7,571 nt of DNA from Gammaproteobacteria bacterium (GTDB taxonomy: Bacteria; Pseudomonadota; Gammaproteobacteria; GCA-001735895). The stretch is taken from NCBI GenBank assembly GCA_003645435.1, contig QNFD01000121.1, positions 1 to 7,571 on the forward strand. The letters are read 5' to 3'. Below the pieces are notes generated by a model, which was not told the origin of the DNA, searched no databases, and was given only the letters and a program-made list of their open reading frames with translations. Of this stretch, positions 1 to 6,839 are shown one piece after another. Positions within the stretch are counted from its first letter, which is position 1. Each line of letters starts with the position of its first letter. The translations under genes and the position numbers were made by a program.

Positions 1-422
1 CATTGAACGAAATCTGGTATGCCGACAGGACCGCGTCGACAACACTAAATGACGAGGTTTGCCATACGAGCCCGTGCGAGGATCTTTCGACAGCAAGCCT
101 GCTAACTTCGTCGCCTGATTTTTTTAGTGCTGATGAGTTGGCAGGGTTTGAAATGCTAAGCAACCAGGTTCGATACCGACGCTACGGTGGCGATTGCTAT
201 ACCTATGCCATGTTGGCAGGCGGCTGGGTAGACCTGGTAGTTGAATCGAGCCTGTATCCATTTGACTATCTGCCGTTGGTGCCAATCGTCGAGCAGGCCG
301 GCGGTGTCATCAGCGACTGGCAGGGTAATGCACTGGGTCTGGATTCCGGCCCGCAGGTGATTGCCGCGGCGACTCCGCAATTGCATGAGGCTGCTTTGGG
401 GGTTATGAATAAGTCTGTGTGA
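1..422 (+). CDS. hisN: histidinol-phosphatase, IMPase (HisN) type, 5'-truncated by window edge
   Basis: This is the C-terminal half of an inositol-monophosphatase-fold phosphatase. It is most like the HisN type, which dephosphorylates L-histidinol phosphate in histidine biosynthesis in the cytoplasm. The reading frame is open from the first base and continues a codon begun outside the window, so the TTG at 3 is not a credible start. About 139 residues are visible of a family length near 260. Visible marks are SPDFF near residue 38, YGGDCYTYAMLAGG at 61-74, and VDLVVESSLYPFDY at 76-89. The last carries the metal-binding Asp (residue 88), equivalent to the WD motif of IMPase. EQAGGVISDWQG follows at 97-108. 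The gene ends in TGA and converges on the minus-strand operon across a hairpin-rich gap. The N-terminal metal ligands cannot be checked. A generic IMPase-family phosphatase is the alternative. Confidence 0.8.
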   Translation, partial: LNEIWYADRTASTTLNDEVCHTSPCEDLSTASLLTSSPDFFSADELAGFEMLSNQVRYRRYGGDCYTYAMLAGGWVDLVVESSLYPFDYLPLVPIVEQAGGVISDWQGNALGLDSGPQVIAAATPQLHEAALGVMNKSV

Positions 423-442
423 AGAGAGCCTGTGGCATATTT

Positions 443-533
443 ACTCCCTCTCCCTCAGGGAGAGGGTAGGGGTGAGGGGGCAGTCTAATATTCGCCCCTC
501 ACCCCAGCCCTCTCCCCGGAGGGGAGAGGGGGT
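443..533. repeat. REPIN-like double palindrome between convergent genes
   Basis: Two short hairpins face each other in inverted orientation. The left stem is CCCTCTCCC (446-454) with GGGAGAGGG (458-466) around a TCA loop. The right stem is CCCTCTCCCC (508-517) with GGGGAGAGGG (521-530) around a GGA loop. The flanks are also complementary: GGGGTGAGGGG (469-479) pairs perfectly with CCCCTCACCCC (495-505), so the whole unit can fold into one long cruciform. This is the architecture of REP doublets (REPINs), which are dispersed intergenic repeats in many gammaproteobacteria. It sits where transcripts of hisN and the minus-strand operon converge, so it may stabilise or end both mRNAs. No U-tract follows either stem, so a classic intrinsic terminator is not shown. 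Confidence 0.75.
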
Positions 534-563
534 ACAAATAAACCCCAATTCACTTCAAGAAAG

Positions 564-2174
564 CTACTCATCGATCCACGCCGCATACTCGTCAATTTCG
601 ACAACCGTCGGCCGGTCCGCCTTAAACGCCTGGCTTACAATTTCGACTAGCTCGGCGTGACTGCCTGGTTGCTGCCACAGGCAATGACAGGATTGCACCA
701 GTGATGAGAAATCCGGATTGAGATTATCGACTGCCAGGGTCTGCATCATTCCCGCCTGCATATCGTCTTTTATCTGTTTCAGAGCATTGTTGTTCCATAA
801 AATAATAACCAGCGGTAGTCGCTGCTCCGCTGCGGTCAGCAGTTCCTGCACGGTAAACAGGAAGCCGCCGTCGCCGACAAACACCGCTACCGGTCTGTCC
901 GGCAGGGCTAATTGCGCTCCGATGGCGCAGGGCAAGGCCGAACCCAGGGTCAAAAATCCCGCCGGATAATGCCATAATCGAGGTACAGCCATCGTCATGC
1001 CGAACATACCGGTATAAACCAGTTGCGTGGCGTCGGCCATGATCAGGCTGTCTTCCGGTATGGCCGCGCGCAATGTCTGCAGCACCCGCAGGTGACGTTG
1101 CTCTGCCGGTACCAGGTTATTGTTTATCGCTGCACGCGTCCTGGCCACGGCCTCGGCGCCGTTTCGTACTTCCACCTTTGACTCAGCCAGCTTCCGATTT
1201 AGGTAGTCGCAACTATCCTTGGCATCCGCGCATACCGCCACCAGTGTCGGGTACTTGTCATCCAGCTTTTTTGGGTCGATATCGATACGTAATAGCTTGT
1301 TTTCAAGACTCATTTTTTTGACCCGATTTCCCGACTCCGCCAATTCGGAACCAACCACAAGTACGCGATCGGCGTTTTCGATTAAATCATGCGCCTCGGG
1401 TCGACCCAGGGTACCTGCCAGGTGCAGTGGGTGTAAATCGGGTATCACACCCTTACCATTGGCGGTACTGATGACCGGTGACTGCAACTGCTCGGCAATG
1501 GCTGTCAGACTCTCGCCTGCCGCTACCGCCCCGCCGCCAATCAGGATGAGCGGATTTTGCGCCTGGCTCAGTTCGGTCACCATGGCATCGAGTGGCGCGG
1601 TATCGAGCGTCCGTAATCCGGGTTGAGGAGCAACCTGCCAGGGTTCTAGTACCGGTTCTTCTAACAGGTCCAGTGGAATAGAGATATGTACCGGTCGTGC
1701 ACGCCCACTTCTAAACTGGGTAAATGCCCTGGCCAGTAACTCGGGAACCTCGGCAACGCTGTGCGCAGTGGCGCTAAAAGCAGTCATCGGGCTGGTCACC
1801 GCATCCTGGTCTGTGAGTTCGTGTAACAACCCCCAGCCTTTGCCGAGACTGTCGAGTCGGTTAACCGTGGAAATTAAAAGTAAGGGAATGGAGTCTGCGT
1901 AGGCCTGACCAAGCGCGGTGGCGGTATTGGTAACACCAGGGCCGGAGATGACAAGCGCAACGCCGGGCTTACCACTCGCTCGCGCGTAACCGTCGGCCAT
2001 GAAAGCCGCTCCCTGTTCATGCCGCGTCACTACATGCGTTAACGCGCTGTTAGACAGGTGTCGATAAAATTCCAGTGTGTGTACACCGGGAATTCCAAAT
2101 ACCGTGTCAACGCCATAGTCAGCAAGCAGGTCGATGAGCGCAGTGGCTACATTCGCAGGTTTGGTGGTAGTCAC
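564..2174 (-). CDS. TPP-dependent 2-oxoacid decarboxylase, AruI-like
   Basis: This 536-residue enzyme has the three-domain thiamine-diphosphate fold of acetolactate synthase and benzoylformate decarboxylase. The N-terminal Pyr domain has VDTVFGIPGVHTLEFYR (22-38) and the catalytic-Glu motif RHEQGAAFMADGYAR (Glu53), followed by ISGPGVTNTATALGQAYADS. The C-terminal PP domain has the TPP/Mg motif GDGGF at 434-438, ending in NNN at 461-463. The N-terminal wording most resembles 5-guanidino-2-oxopentanoate (2-ketoarginine) decarboxylase AruI, which is about 559 residues; this is from memory of the family. No acetolactate synthase small subunit lies nearby, which argues against a branched-chain biosynthetic role. 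The start is GTG, 12 bp after the MttB stop, with AGAGGA overlapping that stop at 8-nt spacing, so it is very probably co-transcribed and coupled. It likely decarboxylates a 2-oxoacid arising in the operon's pathway; the true substrate is unknown. Confidence 0.8.
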   Translation of the reverse strand: MTTTKPANVATALIDLLADYGVDTVFGIPGVHTLEFYRHLSNSALTHVVTRHEQGAAFMADGYARASGKPGVALVISGPGVTNTATALGQAYADSIPLLLISTVNRLDSLGKGWGLLHELTDQDAVTSPMTAFSATAHSVAEVPELLARAFTQFRSGRARPVHISIPLDLLEEPVLEPWQVAPQPGLRTLDTAPLDAMVTELSQAQNPLILIGGGAVAAGESLTAIAEQLQSPVISTANGKGVIPDLHPLHLAGTLGRPEAHDLIENADRVLVVGSELAESGNRVKKMSLENKLLRIDIDPKKLDDKYPTLVAVCADAKDSCDYLNRKLAESKVEVRNGAEAVARTRAAINNNLVPAEQRHLRVLQTLRAAIPEDSLIMADATQLVYTGMFGMTMAVPRLWHYPAGFLTLGSALPCAIGAQLALPDRPVAVFVGDGGFLFTVQELLTAAEQRLPLVIILWNNNALKQIKDDMQAGMMQTLAVDNLNPDFSSLVQSCHCLWQQPGSHAELVEIVSQAFKADRPTVVEIDEYAAWIDE

Positions 2175-2182
2175 TAATTACG

Positions 2183-2188
2183 TCCTCT
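2183..2188 (-). promoter_or_regulatory. Shine-Dalgarno AGAGGA deciding the GTG start of the TPP enzyme
   Basis: On the minus strand AGAGGA lies 8 nt before the GTG at 2174 and shares bases with the TAG stop of the upstream MttB-like gene (2187-2189). This supports the GTG start and suggests that ribosomes finishing MttB reinitiate here. Confidence 0.6.
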
Positions 2189-3716
2189 AATGATTGTTAA
2201 TTTCACGTTTTCGCCGCGCAACATAGTCTTGCAACTCGGCGTCTATGGTAGCATCCAGTGGCGGCTGTTCGTACTCCTGTAACAACTTTTTCCAGGTTTC
2301 GTGCGCGCTGGTTTCAGCATTTGGCGAGCCGTTTTCGAGCCAGGTTTCGTAGTTATCCCAATTCGAAATCATGGGTCGGTAAAAAGCGGTTTGATAACGC
2401 TCCATGGTATGCGCGGTACCAAAAAAATGTCCTCCCGGTCCGACATCCCGGATAGCCTCGATAGCAAGGCTATCTTCATCGACGATAATCGATTTCGTCG
2501 CGGCAGAAATCATTTGCAACATTTCGGCATCAATAATGAGTTTTTCAAACGAGGCCGTGAGCCCACCGCCAAGCCAGCCGGCTGCATGATTAACCAGGTG
2601 GGCCTGTCCGCTTATCGCACCCCAGAGTGACATCATGCTCTCGTAGGCCGCCTGCGCATCGTTAGTATTTGCCGAGGTAACGTTACTGGAACGAAACGGT
2701 ACATCAATGTGACGAGCCAACTGCCCCGTTACCTGCGCGGCCTGCAAATACTCGGGTGTGCCAAAAGCGGGGGAGCCGGTACGCATATCAACATTCGAGG
2801 TGAAGCCCCCGTAGATCACGGGCACCCCCGGACGTATTATTTGACTCAGGGTAATACCGGCCATGGCTTCGGCGTGTTGTTGCGCCAGTGCACCCGCCAT
2901 TGTTATCGGCGACATGGCGCCACTCAGGGTAAAGGGCGTGACAACTGCGGCCTGACCGTATCGCGCCATGGTCATCAGACCTTCGGCCATGGGTATATCC
3001 AGTTGCAAAGGCGAATTGGTATTGATAATGCAAACAAAAACCGGGGTATCGACAAGCGCCTCAAGTGGTTTCTGCAAACTAATCGCTGCCATGTTGAGAG
3101 CGTCCATGGACTGCTGCTCACCCATGGTCCAGGGTTGCCAGTTCTTGTCAGTTAAGGTGATCTGCGCGTAAAACAGGTCGAGGTGCCTACTCACAGCAGG
3201 CAGATCCAATGCTTCGAAACCGCCACCGCCTTCCTGGTGAATAATATTGAGGCTTTGCACCAGGCGCATGAAATCGCACATCTCGGCATAGGTGCCGGAG
3301 CGGCGGCCAAATTCGTTATCCATGCAATAAGCCGGTCCGCCAACACTGGCGAAGATTGCGTGCTTGCCGCCAATCCGTAAATTACGCTCGGGATTCCGAG
3401 CCGCCAGGCTGAACTCCGCCGGCGCCATTGCTACCCAGTGCTCAACCCCCTGCGCATCAAAATGAACCATCTCAGTTTCATCATCGACATCAAACCCAGC
3501 TTTTGCATAAGCCTTTCTCGCTTTATCGGATAACACCCTTATGCCTATTTCAGCCAGAATTCTGAGCCCTGCGGTATGGATTGAATTTAGTTGATCCTCG
3601 CTGATAAGAGTGGTGGGCTGGACGTGGTAGGTTATCGGATCCCAGTCTGGCTGGTACATTTTCCCACCCGCCCTGAGCGCACGCCTGTCACGACTCGCTC
3701 GATTTTTTCTAACCAT
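2187..3716 (-). CDS. trimethylamine methyltransferase (MttB) family protein, non-pyrrolysine type
   Basis: This 509-residue protein belongs to the MttB superfamily (COG5598), whose members transfer a methyl group from quaternary or tertiary amines to a corrinoid protein. Characterised non-pyrrolysine members act on betaines such as glycine betaine, proline betaine or carnitine. Family hallmarks are GGPAYCMDNEFGRRSGTY at 126-143, the RL.Q.LNIIHQEGGGG stretch at 151-166, and the C-terminal GPGGHFFGTAHTMERYQTAF segment followed by NYETWLENGS. The length is normal and no amber codon interrupts the frame, so it is not a pyrrolysine enzyme. The frame is open 45 codons further upstream, but the ATG at 3716 is preferred. 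It has GGAGGA at 8-nt spacing, and it gives a short Arg-rich N-terminus (MVRKNRASRDRR) as often seen in proteobacterial members. It overlaps the dehydrogenase gene by 8 bp, indicating translational coupling. No cognate corrinoid protein or activase is visible. The substrate is unknown. Confidence 0.88.
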   Translation of the reverse strand: MVRKNRASRDRRALRAGGKMYQPDWDPITYHVQPTTLISEDQLNSIHTAGLRILAEIGIRVLSDKARKAYAKAGFDVDDETEMVHFDAQGVEHWVAMAPAEFSLAARNPERNLRIGGKHAIFASVGGPAYCMDNEFGRRSGTYAEMCDFMRLVQSLNIIHQEGGGGFEALDLPAVSRHLDLFYAQITLTDKNWQPWTMGEQQSMDALNMAAISLQKPLEALVDTPVFVCIINTNSPLQLDIPMAEGLMTMARYGQAAVVTPFTLSGAMSPITMAGALAQQHAEAMAGITLSQIIRPGVPVIYGGFTSNVDMRTGSPAFGTPEYLQAAQVTGQLARHIDVPFRSSNVTSANTNDAQAAYESMMSLWGAISGQAHLVNHAAGWLGGGLTASFEKLIIDAEMLQMISAATKSIIVDEDSLAIEAIRDVGPGGHFFGTAHTMERYQTAFYRPMISNWDNYETWLENGSPNAETSAHETWKKLLQEYEQPPLDATIDAELQDYVARRKREINNH

Positions 3717-5784
3717 TTGTCCAGTCCTCCATAGTGATGACCGGCAGCTCTCTGGGGGCAACAACCGAAACCTCGGTATCGGCTTCACGCGCCAGCCTGT
3801 GGCCTCGATAAACCGCATCGGCGATCGACGACGGCGCCAGGCAATCGCCAATTCTTTGCAGGCTTTTTATACCGGCATCCTGTAATTCTCCATTTCTTAG
3901 GCGTAAATTCCGGTACAGGTCTGTTTCAGGCAGACGACCTGTAACCAACACCAGGTTTTCGTATTCATCGCCTCGGCGCTTGCCGGTATAAACACATTCC
4001 AACTCCAGTTGCTCCTGGCCGACGCCGGCCAAACTTAAATTACATTCAATCTTAACACCTGTCTGTAGTAACTGGCGTTGCACAAAAAACTGCTCATCGG
4101 TCATTTCGCTCCAGGCAGCCACTTTTTGATGCGGGGTTATAAAATTTACCTCGTGTCCCTGTTGCCGTAGATGTTCGGCCAGAGTCGCCGCCATATAGTA
4201 ATGCTCATCATCGTAGATGGTGAACGGACCCTGCGGGAGCTTACCGGCCATCACTTGCTCAGGACTCCAGACACTTGCCCCGGACTCGATGGTGACTGCT
4301 TGTCTCTGCATGGTACCGATACCATCAAGACGCCAGTGAGAACCAGTAGCAAGAACAACCCGGTCGACCTCGCAGGCCAGCACATCCTCGGCGCTCATCA
4401 GACTTTGCTGATAGATATCAACATTGGTCATGGATCTTAGCAACTGGTGTCGGTAATCTCGCACTCGCATCCAGCTCGCGAGCCTGGGCAAAGCCGATTC
4501 TCCGAGCAGTCGGCCGCCTGCCTGGTCCTGTTTATCGGCCAGCAATACCGAATAACCGCGTTGCGCCAGCGCCAGGCTCGCTTCGAGCCCAGCCGGACCA
4601 GCACCAACCACCAGGTATTTTGCGTTACTGCCGGCCGTTGGAATTCGATCCGGGTGCCAACCACGCCGCCACTCTTCGCCCATGGTCGGATTTTGCGTGC
4701 AGCGTAGCGGTACACCTTCATTATTGGCTGAACGGCAGATGTTGCAGCCGATGCACTCGCGAATCTCATCGAGCCTGCCCGCCTTGATCTTGGCTGGTAA
4801 AAATGGATCGGCTATCGATGGCCGGGCGGCACCGATGAAATCCTGAACGCCTCGTCGAATCTGGCCCAGCATGGTATCTGGAGAGGTAAATCGTCCTACG
4901 CTGACCACGGGTTTGCTGGTGAGCGACTTGACGAAGCGAATGTAGTCTTCCTGGAAGCCTTCAGCACCAAATCGGGAACTACGTGAGTCATTACGCAGTG
5001 ACCCGGCCAGATTGACATCCCAGAGGTCGGGCAACTCCGCCAGTTGTTCGATAATCGCGCGACCATCGCCCTCGCTGGTGATGCCAGCCTCTCCGTGTAG
5101 TTCGTCGACTGCCAGTCGTACAGCTATGCCGCAGGTATCGCCTATCGCCTGTTTGGTATCCTCGATCAACTGACGCAACAAACGGATACGCCCTTCCAGT
5201 TGACCACCATATTCATCGCCACGGTGGTTGCTCAACGGCGATAAGAACTGGAATGTCAGGAACTCGTGCCCGGCGTAAACATAGACGATATCAAAACCAG
5301 CATCCCTTGCGCGCAAGGCTGCCTGCCGGTGCCAGCCGCGAAATTCATCGATGTCGTCGCCGTCCATCGCCCGCGCCTGTTGCGGTGTTAAATAGGCACA
5401 AGATGAATCGTCAGGCGCCAGGATTGGTTCACGGGTCATGCGATTGGGTACATGGCCGCCACCATGCCAGAGTTCGACCGCTGCCAGACTACCGTGCGCG
5501 TGGATGGCATCGACCGTTGGCCTGAGGCTGTCTGCATCCGCGTCATCCCACAATGTCAGGTAAGCGTAAGGCGCGTCATCTGAACTCGGATGAATCGAAC
5601 AGTATTCGGTGCAAACCACACCCCAACCCCCTTCGGCCTTGATACCGCGCAGTGCGGTTGAAGATTTGGGCCGCAGATTCCCCATGCCGGTCGCGTGAGG
5701 GGTCTGATAAAACCGGTTTGGCGCGGTCACGGGGCCAATTTTTACCGGCTCAAACAGTAAGGCGTAAGGATTTTTGACACTCAT
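3709..5784 (-). CDS. TMADH/DgcA-like flavin and 4Fe-4S amine dehydrogenase (demethylase)
   Basis: This 691-residue enzyme has the trimethylamine/dimethylamine dehydrogenase architecture: an FMN-binding Old-Yellow-Enzyme barrel (about 1-340), a 4Fe-4S loop, and an ADP/FAD-type Rossmann region (about 388-691). Close matches to Methylophilus TMADH include NRFYQTPH (23-30), KAEGGWGVVCTEYCSI (49-64), DIVYVY (165-170), GAARPSIADPFLP (318-330) and the cluster motif CIGCNIC..CTQN with Cys344, 347, 350 and 362. Catalytic Tyr169, His172 and Asp267 of TMADH correspond to Tyr170, His173 and Asp266. Cys30, which holds FMN covalently, is replaced by Ala31. Of the aromatic bowl, Tyr60 is kept (Tyr61), but Trp264 becomes Leu263 and Trp355 becomes Asn354. 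The nucleotide-binding motif VVGAGPAGLEA lies at 392-402. Oxidative N-demethylation of an amine or betaine-derived amino acid, as in dimethylglycine demethylase DgcA, is the likely reaction, with electrons probably passing to ETF. The ATG start has AGAGG 10 nt upstream and agrees with the family N-terminus. It is the first gene of the three-gene unit. Confidence 0.88.
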   Translation of the reverse strand: MSVKNPYALLFEPVKIGPVTAPNRFYQTPHATGMGNLRPKSSTALRGIKAEGGWGVVCTEYCSIHPSSDDAPYAYLTLWDDADADSLRPTVDAIHAHGSLAAVELWHGGGHVPNRMTREPILAPDDSSCAYLTPQQARAMDGDDIDEFRGWHRQAALRARDAGFDIVYVYAGHEFLTFQFLSPLSNHRGDEYGGQLEGRIRLLRQLIEDTKQAIGDTCGIAVRLAVDELHGEAGITSEGDGRAIIEQLAELPDLWDVNLAGSLRNDSRSSRFGAEGFQEDYIRFVKSLTSKPVVSVGRFTSPDTMLGQIRRGVQDFIGAARPSIADPFLPAKIKAGRLDEIRECIGCNICRSANNEGVPLRCTQNPTMGEEWRRGWHPDRIPTAGSNAKYLVVGAGPAGLEASLALAQRGYSVLLADKQDQAGGRLLGESALPRLASWMRVRDYRHQLLRSMTNVDIYQQSLMSAEDVLACEVDRVVLATGSHWRLDGIGTMQRQAVTIESGASVWSPEQVMAGKLPQGPFTIYDDEHYYMAATLAEHLRQQGHEVNFITPHQKVAAWSEMTDEQFFVQRQLLQTGVKIECNLSLAGVGQEQLELECVYTGKRRGDEYENLVLVTGRLPETDLYRNLRLRNGELQDAGIKSLQRIGDCLAPSSIADAVYRGHRLAREADTEVSVVAPRELPVITMEDWTNG
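3725..3730 (-). promoter_or_regulatory. Shine-Dalgarno GGAGGA deciding the MttB-like start
   Basis: GGAGGA on the minus strand lies 8 nt before the ATG at 3716, inside the end of the dehydrogenase gene. It favours this start over the longer frame opening at 3851 and over the internal ATG at 3659, which is preceded only by a G-rich GGGTGGG stretch. Confidence 0.65.
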
Positions 5785-5980
5785 GGCACTACAACCTCTG
5801 GTTACCTCGGGATTACTGGCCTTGACCGAGGGTCTGTGGTCCGATTATTTTATGCATGGGGATAATTTTGATCGTGACCAGGCAAGGCAGTGTATTTACC
5901 TTTACTTGTCAAGGATGTTGCCCCAGTGCAAACGCCTGGCCCGCTGGCCTGATTCGTTATGGCAACAGCTATCGAAATAA
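5774..5980 (+). pseudogene. C-terminal remnant of a BetI-type TetR-family repressor
   Basis: The plus-strand frame is open from 5768 to the TAA at 5978-5980. It encodes at most about 70 residues; the first ATG is at 5783 and a TTG is at 5774. The stretch LLALTEGLWSDYF followed by HGDNFDRDQARQCIYLYL resembles the end of BetI-like TetR repressors. In those an ALIDGLW motif is followed by a polar linker, a D...A helix and a last helix. The helix-turn-helix and most of the ligand domain are absent, and in-frame stops and the dehydrogenase gene lie upstream. The tail ends 3 bp before the convergent methyltransferase stop, as an intact gene would. The likely story is a divergent regulator whose N-terminal part and promoter were deleted. 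The alternative is a free-standing small protein; AAGGA 12 nt before the ATG is a weak ribosome site. The family call is by eye. Confidence 0.55.
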
Positions 5981-5983
5981 TTT

Positions 5984-6814
5984 TCAACCTTTGTGCGCAA
6001 TCATTTCAACCGGTACAATGTAGTCCGCGTCAATATTTTGAATCATATTTTTAATCTTAACGGCCGTACTCTCCTTCATTAAAGTGTGCAAACCGAGCGG
6101 TGGCGGCCCACCGCTGGCCTCTAATTTTTCACGCAACCGTTTAAAGAAATCTATCGCAAATTCACGACGATTGTTTTCATTTGAAACCACAAACCCGGCA
6201 TTTTCGAGGGCATACTTATATTGATCAGGTGCAGCTAAATTGCTGGTGCTTTTTTCCGCAGCCCAGGGAACCGGGTAAGCTAACTCGCCATCCCTGTTAC
6301 GCATTACATCGTAAACACCAAAACATGCCCCGGGCCGTAACACACGGTATATTTCTTTAAAGAGCTGAGCCTTGTCGTCAATATTCATACCGACATGCAT
6401 CATAAAAGCGCCATCGAATGATTCATCCTGAAAAGGCATAGACAGCGCACTACCCTGATGAAGGCTGATATGCCTGTCCAGTTTAACCCAGGCGCACAGT
6501 GCATTTCCGGTTTCAATGTATTCTTGCGTTAAATCGATTCCGGTAACACGGTTGTTATACCTGTTTGCCACATAGCGTGACGCTCCTCCCAAACCGCATC
6601 CCACGTCAAGCACGTGGTGTTGCTCGGAAAAATTTAGCTGACCTACAAAATGCTCGGTTGCCTGTCGCCCGCCAATATGAAACTCATCAACCGGGGCAAG
6701 GTCTTCAATGCATATACTATCGATCGTTTTGCCCAGATCGGAAATAGCTGTCTGAATTGCTTTCAGTAAATCGCCGTGCGAATAATGTTCAGATACCGCT
6801 TTATCATTTTGCAT
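5984..6814 (-). CDS. class I SAM-dependent methyltransferase
   Basis: This 276-residue cytoplasmic enzyme has the Rossmann methyltransferase fold. Motif I is VLDVGCGLGGASRYVA at about 68-83, then VTGIDLT (motif post-I), then the acidic-loop/motif II region SFDGAFMMHVGMNI, then LRPGACFGVYDV (motif III). Before motif I comes DEFHIGGRQATEHF, a segment seen in a group of small-molecule N-methyltransferase-like proteins including relatives of sarcosine/dimethylglycine methyltransferases. The acceptor cannot be named from sequence alone. The ATG start has a strong AAGGAG at 8-nt spacing, and the gene begins 25 bp after the deacylase-like gene, so the two are probably one transcript. About 200 bp separate it from the dehydrogenase gene downstream on the same strand, a gap filled by the plus-strand repressor remnant. 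Two lines counted by hand here (6001 and 6121) hold 30-33% GC, lower than a line in the dehydrogenase gene. Confidence 0.85.
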   Translation of the reverse strand: MQNDKAVSEHYSHGDLLKAIQTAISDLGKTIDSICIEDLAPVDEFHIGGRQATEHFVGQLNFSEQHHVLDVGCGLGGASRYVANRYNNRVTGIDLTQEYIETGNALCAWVKLDRHISLHQGSALSMPFQDESFDGAFMMHVGMNIDDKAQLFKEIYRVLRPGACFGVYDVMRNRDGELAYPVPWAAEKSTSNLAAPDQYKYALENAGFVVSNENNRREFAIDFFKRLREKLEASGGPPPLGLHTLMKESTAVKIKNMIQNIDADYIVPVEMIAHKG

Positions 6815-6822
6815 ATCTGGAT

Positions 6823-6828
6823 CTCCTT
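6823..6828 (-). promoter_or_regulatory. Shine-Dalgarno AAGGAG of the SAM methyltransferase gene
   Basis: On the minus strand AAGGAG lies 8 nt before the ATG at 6814, in the 25-bp gap after the preceding gene. It fixes the methyltransferase start and supports co-transcription without a promoter of its own. Confidence 0.6.
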
Positions 6829-6839
6829 GATTCTTGCAC

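Noticed and set aside
446..530. The repeated CCCTC/GAGGG blocks as a minimal CRISPR array.
   Set aside because: There are only two units, in inverted rather than direct orientation, with a 15-base gap between the flanks, and no cas gene is present.
472..660. A 62-codon plus-strand frame starting in the palindrome.
   Set aside because: It is a by-product of the repeat and of the opposite strand of the decarboxylase gene. It has low complexity at its start and no ribosome site or family resemblance.
1073..1626. Plus-strand open frames of 82 and 135 codons opposite the decarboxylase gene.
   Set aside because: They are antisense shadows of a well-supported coding sequence and show no recognisable protein features.
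2709..3155. A 148-codon plus-strand frame opposite the MttB-like gene.
   Set aside because: It has an odd, Gly/His/Arg-rich composition, overlaps a conserved enzyme gene throughout and has no recognisable domain.
564..3711. The three operon genes all end in TAG, which in an MttB context raised the idea of pyrrolysine readthrough.
   Set aside because: Each product is already of full family length. Reading through adds only a few codons before another stop: TAA two codons after MttB, TGA after about six in the dehydrogenase. The pyrrolysine site of true MttB is internal, not at the end.
3717..3851. A longer N-terminus for the MttB-like protein, starting at 3851.
   Set aside because: The extra 45 residues lie out of frame within the dehydrogenase coding sequence and match nothing in the family. 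The ATG at 3716 has a strong Shine-Dalgarno.
5884..5912. A perfect -35 box TTGACA on the minus strand at 5912-5907 as the operon promoter.
   Set aside because: The hexamer at 17-bp spacing is TGCCTT, which is not a -10 box, and no good -10 lies at nearby spacings. A TAAAAT at 5852-5847 lacks a matching -35. Neither is strong enough to call.
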